Assembly (NCBI GenBank): GCA_027451565.1
Contig: DAIDJC010000061.1
Location: 1 to 13,120, forward strand
Length of the DNA stretch: 13,120 nt
Source: Limisphaerales bacterium
GTDB taxonomy: Bacteria > Verrucomicrobiota > Verrucomicrobiia > Limisphaerales > UBA11358
Reading direction: 5' to 3'
How positions within the stretch are numbered: position 1 is the stretch's first letter; the number at the start of each line of letters is the position of its first letter. This document shows, piece after piece, positions 1 to 6,880 of the stretch. A program made the translations under genes and the position numbers. The notes under the pieces are model-generated. The model saw nothing but the letters and a program-made list of their open reading frames with translations. It ran no database searches and was not told where the DNA came from.

Positions 1-972
1 AATGCGCTGTTCCAGCGGCGGATGGGTGGCCAGCAGCCCGGGCCCGGAGCGCGGTATGCCGTTGCTGAAAAAAAAGTGGCCCACGTCGGGTGCATGGTTT
101 GAAATCAGCCATGAGCCGAAGCCATAGCCACCGATTTTTTTCAAGGCTTGGGACACTCCCGCAGGATTGCGGGTGAATTGCACGGCGGCGGCATCTGCCA
201 GAAACTCCCTTTGGCGGCAGATGGATGCCTGAATCAATCGCCCAAAAAAAAGCCCAAGTGAACCCACTGCTAGCAAAGCCAGGCCCAGAATGGGCAGCGC
301 ATTTCGATCATTGCGGTTGCTGGAACGGAAGTTGAGCAAAATCCGCCCGATGGTGGCGATGCAAAAGATGCCAAAGAGGAGGCCTGCCAGGCGCAGGTTT
401 AAACGCATGTCCCCATTCAGAATGTGGCTGAATTCGTGGGCAATGACGCCCTGTAATTCGTCCCTGTCCAGCAAAACCAGGCAGCCATGGGTGACCGCCA
501 CGGCGGCATCCGAGGTGGAGTGCCCGCAGGCAAAGGCATTGATGCCTTTCTCCCCATCGAGCACATAGACCTTGGGCATGGGCACGCCCGAGGCAATGGC
601 CATTTCCTCCACGACATTCAGCAATTTTCTCTCGTCTGCATCCTGGGTGGTGGTGCTGACAAGCCTGCCATCCAGGGATTCAGCCAAGGCCGAACCACCC
701 GCCGACAGGGAAAGAATTTTGAAAGTGGACCCGCAAAAAATGACCAGCAGAGTGCCCAGCGAAACTTCAAGAAACATTTTGGCATTCCAGGCCTCTTCCA
801 GGAATGACTGGCTGGCAAAGTCGTAGGGATGCCGGTTGAAACCCGTGAAAATTCCCAATCCCTGGATCAATGAATAAATCAGCAGAATCATGGACGACAC
901 TGCCATGAAAAAATAAAAGACAAGGCGCCGGGTTTTATGGCGGGCTTGTTCTTGTTGCTCAAAGAAATCCAT
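1..972 (-). CDS. M48-family membrane zinc metallopeptidase (HtpX-like), 3' end cut off
   Basis: A membrane-bound zinc endopeptidase of the HtpX/M48 class; in this family the catalytic domain faces the cytoplasm and acts in membrane-protein quality control. The 324 visible codons show hydrophobic segments at about residues 17-40 and 67-90, the zinc site HEFSH at 179-183 (catalytic Glu180), two more hydrophobic segments after it, and the third zinc ligand Glu256 in REFLAD. The start MDFFEQQEQARHKT was chosen because this opening is usual for M48 proteins paired with LemA; no clear ribosome site precedes it. The gene lies 66 bp downstream of lemA on the same strand, a pairing seen in many bacteria. 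M48 partners of LemA often carry a long C-terminal part, so much of the protein may lie beyond the window. The family call is firm; the substrate is unknown. Confidence 0.9.
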   Translation of the reverse strand, partial: MDFFEQQEQARHKTRRLVFYFFMAVSSMILLIYSLIQGLGIFTGFNRHPYDFASQSFLEEAWNAKMFLEVSLGTLLVIFCGSTFKILSLSAGGSALAESLDGRLVSTTTQDADERKLLNVVEEMAIASGVPMPKVYVLDGEKGINAFACGHSTSDAAVAVTHGCLVLLDRDELQGVIAHEFSHILNGDMRLNLRLAGLLFGIFCIATIGRILLNFRSSNRNDRNALPILGLALLAVGSLGLFFGRLIQASICRQREFLADAAAVQFTRNPAGVSQALKKIGGYGFGSWLISNHAPDVGHFFFSNGIPRSGPGLLATHPPLEQRI

Positions 973-1038
973 GAGGCAGGTGGCCGCAGGGCATCGGAAC
1001 CACGGAACGGAGTCCTGCCCGGACGCTTGATTCAAGAT

Positions 1039-1641
1039 TCAGGAAAAAGATATTTTCGGGGCGTCTTTTTGCTCGGGTTTATCAATGACAAACAATTCTG
1101 CAGGGGTGAAATTAAATATGCCTGCTATCAAGTTGCTGGGGAAGACCTCCCGGTCTGTATTGTAAGCCATGACAGAATCGTTATAGGCCTGGCGTGCAAA
1201 ACCGATTTTGTTCTCCGTGGAGGTCAATTCCTCGGAGAGCTGCATCATGTTTTGATTGGCTTTCAGGTCCGGATATTGCTCGGAAACCATCATCAAACGG
1301 CTTAATGCCCCGCCGAGACCGGACTCGGCCACGCTCAGGTTTTTGACTGCGGTGGGGTCCCCAGGACTGCCAGCCGCGGCGTGGGCGGCGGCGTAGGCGA
1401 TATTGCGAGCCTGCGTGACGGCCTCCAGGGTGCTGCTTTCATGCTTCATGTAGCCCTTGGCTGTTTCCACCAGATTGGGGATCAGGTCGTAACGGCGTTT
1501 CAACTGAACGTCAATCTGGGCATAGGCGTTTTTATAACGATTGCGAAGGGTGACCAGCTTGTTATAAATGCCCGCCACCACGGCAACAGCAATAATTGCA
1601 ATCAAAACCATTGCACCCAGCAAAATAAGCACGGCGATCAT
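1039..1641 (-). CDS. lemA: LemA family membrane protein
   Basis: A 200-residue LemA-family protein. An N-terminal membrane helix (about residues 2-25) is followed by a helical domain containing the family signature region (LKRRYDLIPNLVETAKGY, about residues 48-65) and the conserved stretch with NxxAY near residue 150. LemA proteins have a short outer N-terminus and a mostly cytoplasmic helical bundle; their biochemical role is poorly defined. The ATG start is followed directly by the hydrophobic segment, and a weak AGGAC lies roughly 14 bases upstream. The M48 peptidase follows after 66 bp, so the two are probably cotranscribed. Length is typical of the family and nothing appears broken. Confidence 0.93.
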   Translation of the reverse strand: MIAVLILLGAMVLIAIIAVAVVAGIYNKLVTLRNRYKNAYAQIDVQLKRRYDLIPNLVETAKGYMKHESSTLEAVTQARNIAYAAAHAAAGSPGDPTAVKNLSVAESGLGGALSRLMMVSEQYPDLKANQNMMQLSEELTSTENKIGFARQAYNDSVMAYNTDREVFPSNLIAGIFNFTPAELFVIDKPEQKDAPKISFS

Positions 1642-1674
1642 ATGTTTAATTCGGTTGTCCTGTCATTCAAGCTT

Positions 1675-1703
1675 CTCATAACGGCCATTAAGGGCAACGA
1701 CAA
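1675..1703 (-). promoter_or_regulatory. possible sigma-70-like promoter for lemA
   Basis: On the minus strand a TTGTCG box (1698-1703) and a TATGAG box (1675-1680) are 17 bp apart, in the gap between moaA and lemA. Each matches the consensus at about four of six positions. Transcription would start near 1668, giving a leader of about 27 nt. No intrinsic terminator was found after moaA, so read-through from the Moco operon is also possible. Confidence 0.3.
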
Positions 1704-1750
1704 TTTTTCCCGGTGAAATGGCTCACAGGCAGCCTGAAAAATGGCATGCG

Positions 1751-2725
1751 TCAGCCGCCAATGGCGGTCATCGGGCGCTGGGGGAGATATTGGGTGCGGA
1801 AAAGATGTTCCCGGGGTTTGAGGCGCAGGGCCTCGAGAAATTTCTCATGCAGGCCGTTGTTGGAATCCTCCCTTAGGGCGGTCAGCAAATCAATCTCCCC
1901 ATGGTCCCCGAGGCAGGGCCGGATTTTGCCATCCGCAGTGATCCGCATTTTGTTGCAGGCATCGCAAAAATGGAGGTTGGTCATGGCCCCGATGAATCCG
2001 ACATGGCTTCCCGTGTTTTGAAGGCGGTAATAAATGGCAGGACCATTTCCGAGTCGCAGGCCGGGTTCGGGCAAAAGTTTGTCTTTGGCCTGGATCAACT
2101 CCATGGCTTCGTTAATGGAGAGGAATTTGCGGCTGGAGAGCACGTCACGACTGGTGAGCGGCATCAGTTCAATGAATCGCAGGGGCAGCTTGAGTTGGGC
2201 CGCATATTGGGTCAGTGGCCACAACTCGCCTTCATTGACACCGCGCATCAGGACGCAATTCAGCTTGATCTTCTCAAAACCTTCGCGTTGGGCAGTTTCA
2301 ATCCCAGCCAAAACCTGCGTCAGGTCGCCGCCGGTGATCTGGTGGTAGAGTTGCGCATCCAATGCATCCAGGCTGATGTTGAGCGTTTGAACCCCGGCAT
2401 GGTGGAGTTTGCCCGCAAGGTGGGTCAGACGGGTGCCATTGGTGGACAGCCCCAAGGACTTCACCCCCGGAATGGAACGGATTCCGGTTGCAATCCCGAT
2501 GATGTCCTTATGAAGCAGGGGTTCCCCACCGGTCAGCCGGAATTTGGTGAAACCCAGGCCGGCAGCCACCCGGCAGATTCGAACCAGGTCCCGCGCCTCC
2601 AAAATGTCTCGTTTCACCTGCCAGCCCTTGTAACCCTGCGGCATGCAATACAGGCACTTTTCATTGCACCGGTCGGTGATGGAAAGGCGCAAATAATCAA
2701 CGGACCTGGCAAAGGAATCGTTCAT
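1751..2725 (-). CDS. moaA: GTP 3',8-cyclase MoaA (radical SAM)
   Basis: MoaA rearranges GTP to 3',8-cyclo-GTP with a radical SAM mechanism, the first step of molybdenum cofactor synthesis in the cytoplasm. The radical SAM cluster is CX3CX2C (Cys20, Cys24, Cys27), with the GGEP SAM motif at residues 66-69. The second [4Fe-4S] site near the C-terminus is CX2CX13C (Cys254, Cys257, Cys271), and the protein ends in Gly-Gly (323-324), the tail that inserts into the MoaA active site. Length (324 aa) is normal for the family (E. coli about 329). The start codon overlaps the stop of the upstream mogA-type gene as ATGA, implying translational coupling. It is the last gene of the operon. All key residues are present. 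Confidence 0.97.
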   Translation of the reverse strand: MNDSFARSVDYLRLSITDRCNEKCLYCMPQGYKGWQVKRDILEARDLVRICRVAAGLGFTKFRLTGGEPLLHKDIIGIATGIRSIPGVKSLGLSTNGTRLTHLAGKLHHAGVQTLNISLDALDAQLYHQITGGDLTQVLAGIETAQREGFEKIKLNCVLMRGVNEGELWPLTQYAAQLKLPLRFIELMPLTSRDVLSSRKFLSINEAMELIQAKDKLLPEPGLRLGNGPAIYYRLQNTGSHVGFIGAMTNLHFCDACNKMRITADGKIRPCLGDHGEIDLLTALREDSNNGLHEKFLEALRLKPREHLFRTQYLPQRPMTAIGG

Positions 2726-3216
2726 GGCGCGCCAAGGTGGGGGTCCAGTCCGCGCAGGTGATCCAAGCCTTCACGAATGGCTGGCGCCAGTATGGAGAGG
2801 CACTCGCGCACGGCGGAAGGTTTGCCCGGCAGGTTGATGATAAGGCTCTCCCCGCGTGTGCCGGCCACGGCCCGGGATAGAATGGATGTGGGAACCTTTG
2901 CAAAAAAATGGATCCGCATGATTTCTCCAAAGCCTGGAAGTTCTTTATGAAGTATCCTCCGGGTGGCTTCAGGGGTGAGGTCGCGTGGCGAGATGCCGGT
3001 GCCTCCGGTGGTGACCACCAGATGGCACTTCAATTCATCAGTAAAGCGGCAGAGTTCCTGGATGATCCTGTCCGTCTCGTCGGGCACCATGGATGCCACG
3101 AACCGGATATCCCCGCCCAAGGTCTCCAGCAGGGCTTTCTCAATGGCCGGCCCCCCCAGGTCCTCGTAGAGGCCCTGGCTGGCGCGGTCACTGATGGTCA
3201 GGCGTCCAACGATCAT
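2722..3216 (-). CDS. mogA: molybdopterin adenylyltransferase, MogA type
   Basis: A 164-residue MoCF-fold protein expected to adenylylate molybdopterin before molybdenum insertion. The signature TTGGTG is at residues 69-74 with the acidic residue of PRD at 79, and a second conserved block NLPGKP is at 128-133. The opening (TISDRAS) and the block PGFGEIMR near residue 94 resemble MogA more than MoaB, whose family is close; the MogA call is by pattern only. It overlaps moaC upstream by ATGA (3213-3216) and moaA downstream by ATGA (2722-2725). Its presence beside moeA-type sequence agrees with the known two-step MogA/MoeA insertion route. Confidence 0.88.
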   Translation of the reverse strand: MIVGRLTISDRASQGLYEDLGGPAIEKALLETLGGDIRFVASMVPDETDRIIQELCRFTDELKCHLVVTTGGTGISPRDLTPEATRRILHKELPGFGEIMRIHFFAKVPTSILSRAVAGTRGESLIINLPGKPSAVRECLSILAPAIREGLDHLRGLDPHLGAP

Positions 3217-3683
3217 CTTTTGATTTTCTCCACCACGCGCACGCCCTCGATTGTCATGGTCCGGTCAATGGCTTTGCACATGTCGTAGAGGGCAAGGGCG
3301 GCGAGGGTAGCCCCGGTCAGAGCCTCCATCTCCACTCCGGTGCCAGCGCGGGTCTCTGCTGTGCAATGCACTTCCACTGTCCTGGAAGTGAGTTGAAATT
3401 GAATATCCACATGGGAAAGGCAAAGGCTGTGGCACAGCGGTATGAGATCGGGTGTGCGTTTGGCGGCCTGTATGCCCGCAATTTGGGCCACCGTCAACAC
3501 ATCGCCCTTGGGAAGCGCCTGCCTCCGCAGCGCCCGCAGCGTGCCCGGCTGGCAGGATAGCCTGGCAGTGGCCACTGCCTTGCGGTATTGATCTGGCTTG
3601 CCGGTCACATCCACCATCCGAGCTTTCCCTTCCGGGTCAAGATGGGAAAAACGAGGGTTCGAAGGTTTTTTTTTACTCATCAT
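3213..3683 (-). CDS. moaC: cyclic pyranopterin monophosphate synthase MoaC
   Basis: MoaC converts the MoaA product into cyclic pyranopterin monophosphate. At 156 residues it is of usual length. Conserved blocks are AGIQAAKRTPDLIPLCHSL (about 69-87) and the catalytic block GVEMEALTG...LYDMCKAID (about 116-140). The frame stays open upstream to a possible start at 3797, but those codons overlap the 3' end of the moaE-moeA gene and encode nothing MoaC-like. The double ATG at 3678-3683 is therefore preferred, starting 10 bp after the fusion gene's stop. Either of the two adjacent ATGs could be used. The stop overlaps the next start. Confidence 0.95.
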   Translation of the reverse strand: MMSKKKPSNPRFSHLDPEGKARMVDVTGKPDQYRKAVATARLSCQPGTLRALRRQALPKGDVLTVAQIAGIQAAKRTPDLIPLCHSLCLSHVDIQFQLTSRTVEVHCTAETRAGTGVEMEALTGATLAALALYDMCKAIDRTMTIEGVRVVEKIKR

Positions 3684-3693
3684 CTTCAAGTCT

Positions 3694-5343
3694 TCATGGT
3701 GTGATTGGCAAAAAACCAATGGTGTCGCCAGCCACAAACTTCCGGGTTCCCGCCGGTATTCGCAGCAAGGCATTCGTTGTGCCCAGGCACGAGACATCGC
3801 CGGAGCAATCCCACCTCAGCGGGGTCAAATGTAATCGGCCGTTCAAGGGTTGGCAATAGGCTGGCCAAAGGGTTTCCCGGCGGCCATCACCCGCATCCAC
3901 GTCCAAGCCCAGGATTCCCTCCTGGAATTCCACCGGCGCCAATCCCGCCAAACCCGACAGCGCCACATCCACCAGGGCATGCCAGCAGGCCAAATGAGAC
4001 AAGGGGTTCCCGGGTAAACCAAAGCCTGTTCGCCCTTTCATCCGGCCATAAATCATCGGCGCTCCGGGCCGCAGGCTCAATCGGTTGAACACGATCTCAA
4101 ACCCGAGCCACTCCAAAAGCTTCTGCGCAAAATCCGTGGCCCCGACACTGGCGCCCCCGGAAATCAACACCAAATCAGACTGGTGAAACTGGTTTGCTCG
4201 TTTCATGACCGCTTCACGCGCGCGTTCAAAATCTTCCGGCAAATGATAGTGCCAAAGCTCCGATGGGATTTTTTTAAGCCAGCCTCGAATCAGGCTCGAA
4301 TTACAATCTCGAACCTGCCCGGGTTGGGGCACATTGCCGGGTTGAACCACCTCGTCACCCGTCGTGAAATGCAGGATTTTAATCCGACGACTGACCTTCG
4401 GACGGGTCAATCCCGTGCTGGCCAGCAATGCCAGGATTCCCGAATGGATTTGAGCGCCGGATGGAGCCAGAACATCCCCGACTCGGTAGTCGCCCCCCCT
4501 TCTTTGCAGATTCAATTCCCCGTCCCTCGTAATGGGGCGGATGTATTTGTCCCGGTCCTGAACCTCCTGAACTTCCTGAACCGTTTCCTGCATCAATACC
4601 TGGAGATGCTCGCAGGGCAGGGCGGTGCCGGTCGCCACCCTGACTGTTTCGCCCGGCTTGAGGTCCCTGGGTCTCCAGTCTGCGGCTGATAAGGAGTCCA
4701 CGACGCGGAAGGTTTCGGAGCGGTCGTCCAGCAAAACAGCATAACCATCGCGGGTTGAGCGGTTGCATGGCGGATAATCTTCCGGTGCTAGGAGCGGGGC
4801 GCGCAGGATGCATCCCAAAGCCTTCGCCAGCGTGGTTTCCTCCACGTCCACGGGTTGGGTTTGGGATTGAATGGCAGTTCGCGCCTCGTCCAAGGAGAGG
4901 GTGTGGCGGGACTGGGTGCTCGGGGTCGGCCTTGGGCTTGGGTTGCCCAGCACGGGAGCGGGCCGGCTTTTTGTTTTCCAAATGGGAACTTCGGCTTTAA
5001 GAAGGTCCATGAAGCCCATGAGAGTTTGGAAGGCGGCATCACGGTGCCTGGCCCAGAGGACGACTTGAATGGCTGGCTCACCCACAGGCACCCAGCCCAC
5101 GCGGTGTATCACCCGCGCGGCCAGGCATTCATGGTGTTCGGATAAACGGACCAGAATATGCCGTATCTGGCGCTCAGCCATGGGTGCGTAGGCTTCGTAT
5201 TCCAGAGCGGTGATGGTTTGGGAGTTTTCCAACTCCCTCACCATGCCGGAGAATTCAACCCTGGCCCCGGCAAGTCCCAGGAAAGGCTCCCTGGGTACAA
5301 AATCAGGAATGGGTTGCGGGGTGATTTGAACTTCAATGATCAT
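3694..5343 (-). CDS. MoaE-MoeA fusion: molybdopterin synthase large subunit joined to molybdopterin molybdenumtransferase
   Basis: One uninterrupted 549-codon frame. Residues 1-125 are MoaE, the large subunit of molybdopterin synthase: HR at 100-101, Lys116 and Lys123 with the spacing of the E. coli catalytic lysines 119 and 126. A Pro-rich linker (about 126-147) joins a MoeA domain that in the family inserts molybdate into adenylylated molybdopterin. MoeA landmarks are RDGYA (Asp199, equivalent to E. coli Asp59), ATGT (Thr238), RRGGD (281-285), TTGDE (327-331), SGGASVG (395-401), Asp404 and LPGNP (443-447). Oddities: the usual KPGKP reads RPGAP (Arg425, Ala428), and the usual DNSAMDG reads NRSTRDG. 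No separate moaE or moeA occurs in the window. The ATG lies just after the moaD stop (TGA-A-ATG) with a GGAGG ribosome site five bases upstream. Domain assignment is firm; full MoeA activity is uncertain. Confidence 0.93.
   Translation of the reverse strand: MIIEVQITPQPIPDFVPREPFLGLAGARVEFSGMVRELENSQTITALEYEAYAPMAERQIRHILVRLSEHHECLAARVIHRVGWVPVGEPAIQVVLWARHRDAAFQTLMGFMDLLKAEVPIWKTKSRPAPVLGNPSPRPTPSTQSRHTLSLDEARTAIQSQTQPVDVEETTLAKALGCILRAPLLAPEDYPPCNRSTRDGYAVLLDDRSETFRVVDSLSAADWRPRDLKPGETVRVATGTALPCEHLQVLMQETVQEVQEVQDRDKYIRPITRDGELNLQRRGGDYRVGDVLAPSGAQIHSGILALLASTGLTRPKVSRRIKILHFTTGDEVVQPGNVPQPGQVRDCNSSLIRGWLKKIPSELWHYHLPEDFERAREAVMKRANQFHQSDLVLISGGASVGATDFAQKLLEWLGFEIVFNRLSLRPGAPMIYGRMKGRTGFGLPGNPLSHLACWHALVDVALSGLAGLAPVEFQEGILGLDVDAGDGRRETLWPAYCQPLNGRLHLTPLRWDCSGDVSCLGTTNALLRIPAGTRKFVAGDTIGFLPITP
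4556..4582. repeat. three tandem 9-bp units inside the MoeA domain
   Basis: TCCTGAACY occurs three times head to tail (4556, 4565, 4574). On the coding strand this gives a VQEVQEVQD run at about residues 255-263, in frame. It looks like a slippage-prone microrepeat that lengthens a loop after the MQE motif. Confidence 0.8.
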
Positions 5344-5344
5344 T

Positions 5345-5584
5345 TCAACCTCCGGAAACCGGCGGGATCAGCGCCACTTCATCCTGGTTGCAAAAACGGG
5401 TGTCGGCTCCGGCGTATTCCCCATTTTTTGCCAGCCGGGTGGATTGGCGGTATGGTTGCAGCAAAGGCAGGGCTTCGCATAAATGGCTCCAGAGTTGTGC
5501 AACATCCGGCTGGCCGACAACGGTCAAATCCATGCGGTCCATTCCTGCCGCGTCCTTGATTTGAGCAAAGAAGAGAATGTTCAT
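5345..5584 (-). CDS. moaD: molybdopterin synthase small subunit MoaD (sulfur carrier)
   Basis: A 79-residue ubiquitin-fold sulfur carrier. The tail DEVALIPPVSGG ends in the diglycine whose thiocarboxylate donates sulfur to the MoaE active site. Length and the conserved CNQDEVA segment are typical of MoaD. Activation needs a MoeB-type adenylyltransferase, which is not in this window. It lies 25 bp after the ModE-like gene and 1 bp before the moaE-moeA fusion. The codons for the terminal Gly-Gly (GGA GGT) also form the ribosome site of the fusion gene. No good ribosome site precedes its own ATG. Confidence 0.93.
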   Translation of the reverse strand: MNILFFAQIKDAAGMDRMDLTVVGQPDVAQLWSHLCEALPLLQPYRQSTRLAKNGEYAGADTRFCNQDEVALIPPVSGG

Positions 5585-5609
5585 GGGGCGCTGGGTGTGA
5601 ATCCGTTCA

Positions 5610-5978
5610 TCAGCGCAGCAGGGGCTTCAGCTTGCTCCAGGCTGGCTGGCTGGCTTGGATGCTCGCCGTTTCCATGAGCCGGTATAGCTTCAGCACTTTT
5701 TTACCGGTGCCTGTGATGGTGGCACCGCCATGTTCCGGGCCGCCCCGCTGGGTCTGGACAAGGGGTGAACTAAAGCAGGAGTTCATGGTTTGAACGAGTG
5801 ACCAGGCACGCATGTAGGACATGCCCAGACGCTCGGCAGCCTGGCCGATTGATCCCGTGTCTAAAATGCCCTCCAGCAAATCAGCCTTGCCAGGCCCCAA
5901 GGCAATTGTCTTGCCCGCGATCACCCGCCATCTTGGCAGCGGCGCGTAACCTGTGTGCCTGCTCACCGCATTCTTCAT
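5610..5978 (-). CDS. ModE-like molybdate regulator, DNA-binding domain only
   Basis: About 122 residues matching the N-terminal winged-helix domain of ModE. The helix-turn-helix lies around GSIGQAAERLGMSYMRAW, followed by the glycine-rich wing (GGPEHGGATITGTGKK). There is no room for the C-terminal molybdate-binding Mop/TOBE domains of full ModE (about 260 aa), so ligand sensing must be absent or come from elsewhere. ATG at 5976-5978 is preferred; a TTG at 5991-5993 would add five residues, and neither has a clear ribosome site. It is the first gene of the Moco operon, which suggests it regulates the operon or other molybdenum genes; that role is inferred. Confidence 0.85.
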   Translation of the reverse strand: MKNAVSRHTGYAPLPRWRVIAGKTIALGPGKADLLEGILDTGSIGQAAERLGMSYMRAWSLVQTMNSCFSSPLVQTQRGGPEHGGATITGTGKKVLKLYRLMETASIQASQPAWSKLKPLLR

Positions 5979-6018
5979 GTCATGAGTCTGCAATGGAATG
6001 GCTTGCTTGCAACTGAAA

Positions 6019-6049
6019 AGTATCCAATCACGGGATGTCCCCCGGTCAA
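6019..6049 (-). promoter_or_regulatory. tentative promoter of the Moco operon
   Basis: On the minus strand TTGACC (6044-6049) and GATACT (6019-6024) lie upstream of the ModE-like gene with a 19-bp spacer, longer than ideal. The spacer holds a short inverted repeat, GGGA-TG-TCCC (6032-6041), which could be an operator. The predicted leader is short, about 35 nt, and I do not recognise a Moco riboswitch in the gap. Confidence 0.25.
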
Positions 6050-6205
6050 ATGGGTTTCCTGCCTTTTTCCAAGACCGCCTTGAGGTGCCGGGTTGCCCGA
6101 TCCCAATCCGAATTTGCCATTAATCACCGGGGTGAATTGGGTTTCAAGATGCAGCGGACGGCGAATTTCAGGCTGGAAATAAAAAGCTAAAATTTTGTGC
6201 CGGGC

Positions 6206-6775
6206 TCAGTTGAGGGACAAATCCTCTGGCAATTGGGATAACAGGCGGTTTTTCCACCCGCCTTTGGATTTCAGGATGGTTTGCCAAAGTTCTTCGGGAG
6301 GGGTTTCAAAGACCAGTTCCAAGGTGGCCGGGTGCGTGAGCCATGCTTTGCGTTTCATCTCATTTTCCAACTGCCCGGAACCCCAGCCGGAGTAACCGGC
6401 GAACATGCGCACTTTTTTGGCCGGGGAAAAAGACCCACCCATTTCCATCAACTCATCCAATGAATGGCCCAGGGCCAGATTGGGCATGACCGAAGCTTCT
6501 GGAATAAAATGGTCTGTGTGCAAAAAACTCAGCGCACCTGGCTGAACCGGCCCCCCAAGAAATAGTGGGGAGTCCTTGAGGGATTCTGGCAGGTCGGCCA
6601 GGATCATTTCACCGGCCGTTTTACCCAGGGACCGGTTCAAAACCAGCCCAAACGCCCCCTCGGAATCATGCTGGCAGATCAATACCACCGTTCGTTGAAA
6701 AAAGGATCCCCCCAACTCCCCGCTGTCCAGCAGTAGTTGGCCCCGAAAACTTTTCTTCTGGCTCGCGCCTGCCAT
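6206..6775 (-). CDS. YqgE/AlgH family protein (UPF0301)
   Basis: A 189-residue YqgE/AlgH protein, the same size as E. coli YqgE (187). Recognisable family blocks are FRGQLLLDSGELGG near the start, GAFGLVLNR (about 41-49), GGPVQPG (about 74-80) and the highly conserved FAGYSGWGSGQLENE (about 125-139). The family is widespread and cytoplasmic, with no settled biochemical function; AlgH was linked to alginate regulation in Pseudomonas. The ATG has a GGAG about nine bases upstream. It lies between the Moco operon and the DA1-like gene on the same strand, with gaps of about 100 and 225 bp, so it may be transcribed alone. Confidence 0.93.
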   Translation of the reverse strand: MAGASQKKSFRGQLLLDSGELGGSFFQRTVVLICQHDSEGAFGLVLNRSLGKTAGEMILADLPESLKDSPLFLGGPVQPGALSFLHTDHFIPEASVMPNLALGHSLDELMEMGGSFSPAKKVRMFAGYSGWGSGQLENEMKRKAWLTHPATLELVFETPPEELWQTILKSKGGWKNRLLSQLPEDLSLN

Positions 6776-6880
6776 GACCTAATCTCCATCAAGTTCACCG
6801 CTTTTACAAACTCTGCAAGTCATTTTTCCAAAAACCGGGACGCTTTCCATCCCTGAATCTTCCACGAAAATCCACTTATT

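Noticed and set aside
1715..1750. CAGG-CTG-CCTG hairpin after moaA as a terminator
   Set aside because: The stem is only 4 bp and no T run follows on the minus strand.
1901..2761. A 286-codon plus-strand frame opposite moaA
   Set aside because: Shadow of moaA; the minus-strand protein has all the radical SAM motifs.
3684..3797. Longer MoaC with 38 extra N-terminal residues
   Set aside because: The extra codons lie mostly over the end of moaE-moeA, resemble no MoaC sequence, and the double ATG at 3678-3683 gives the normal length.
5994..6205. Possible molybdenum cofactor riboswitch before the ModE-like gene
   Set aside because: The predicted leader is too short and no recognisable Moco RNA structure was seen in the gap.
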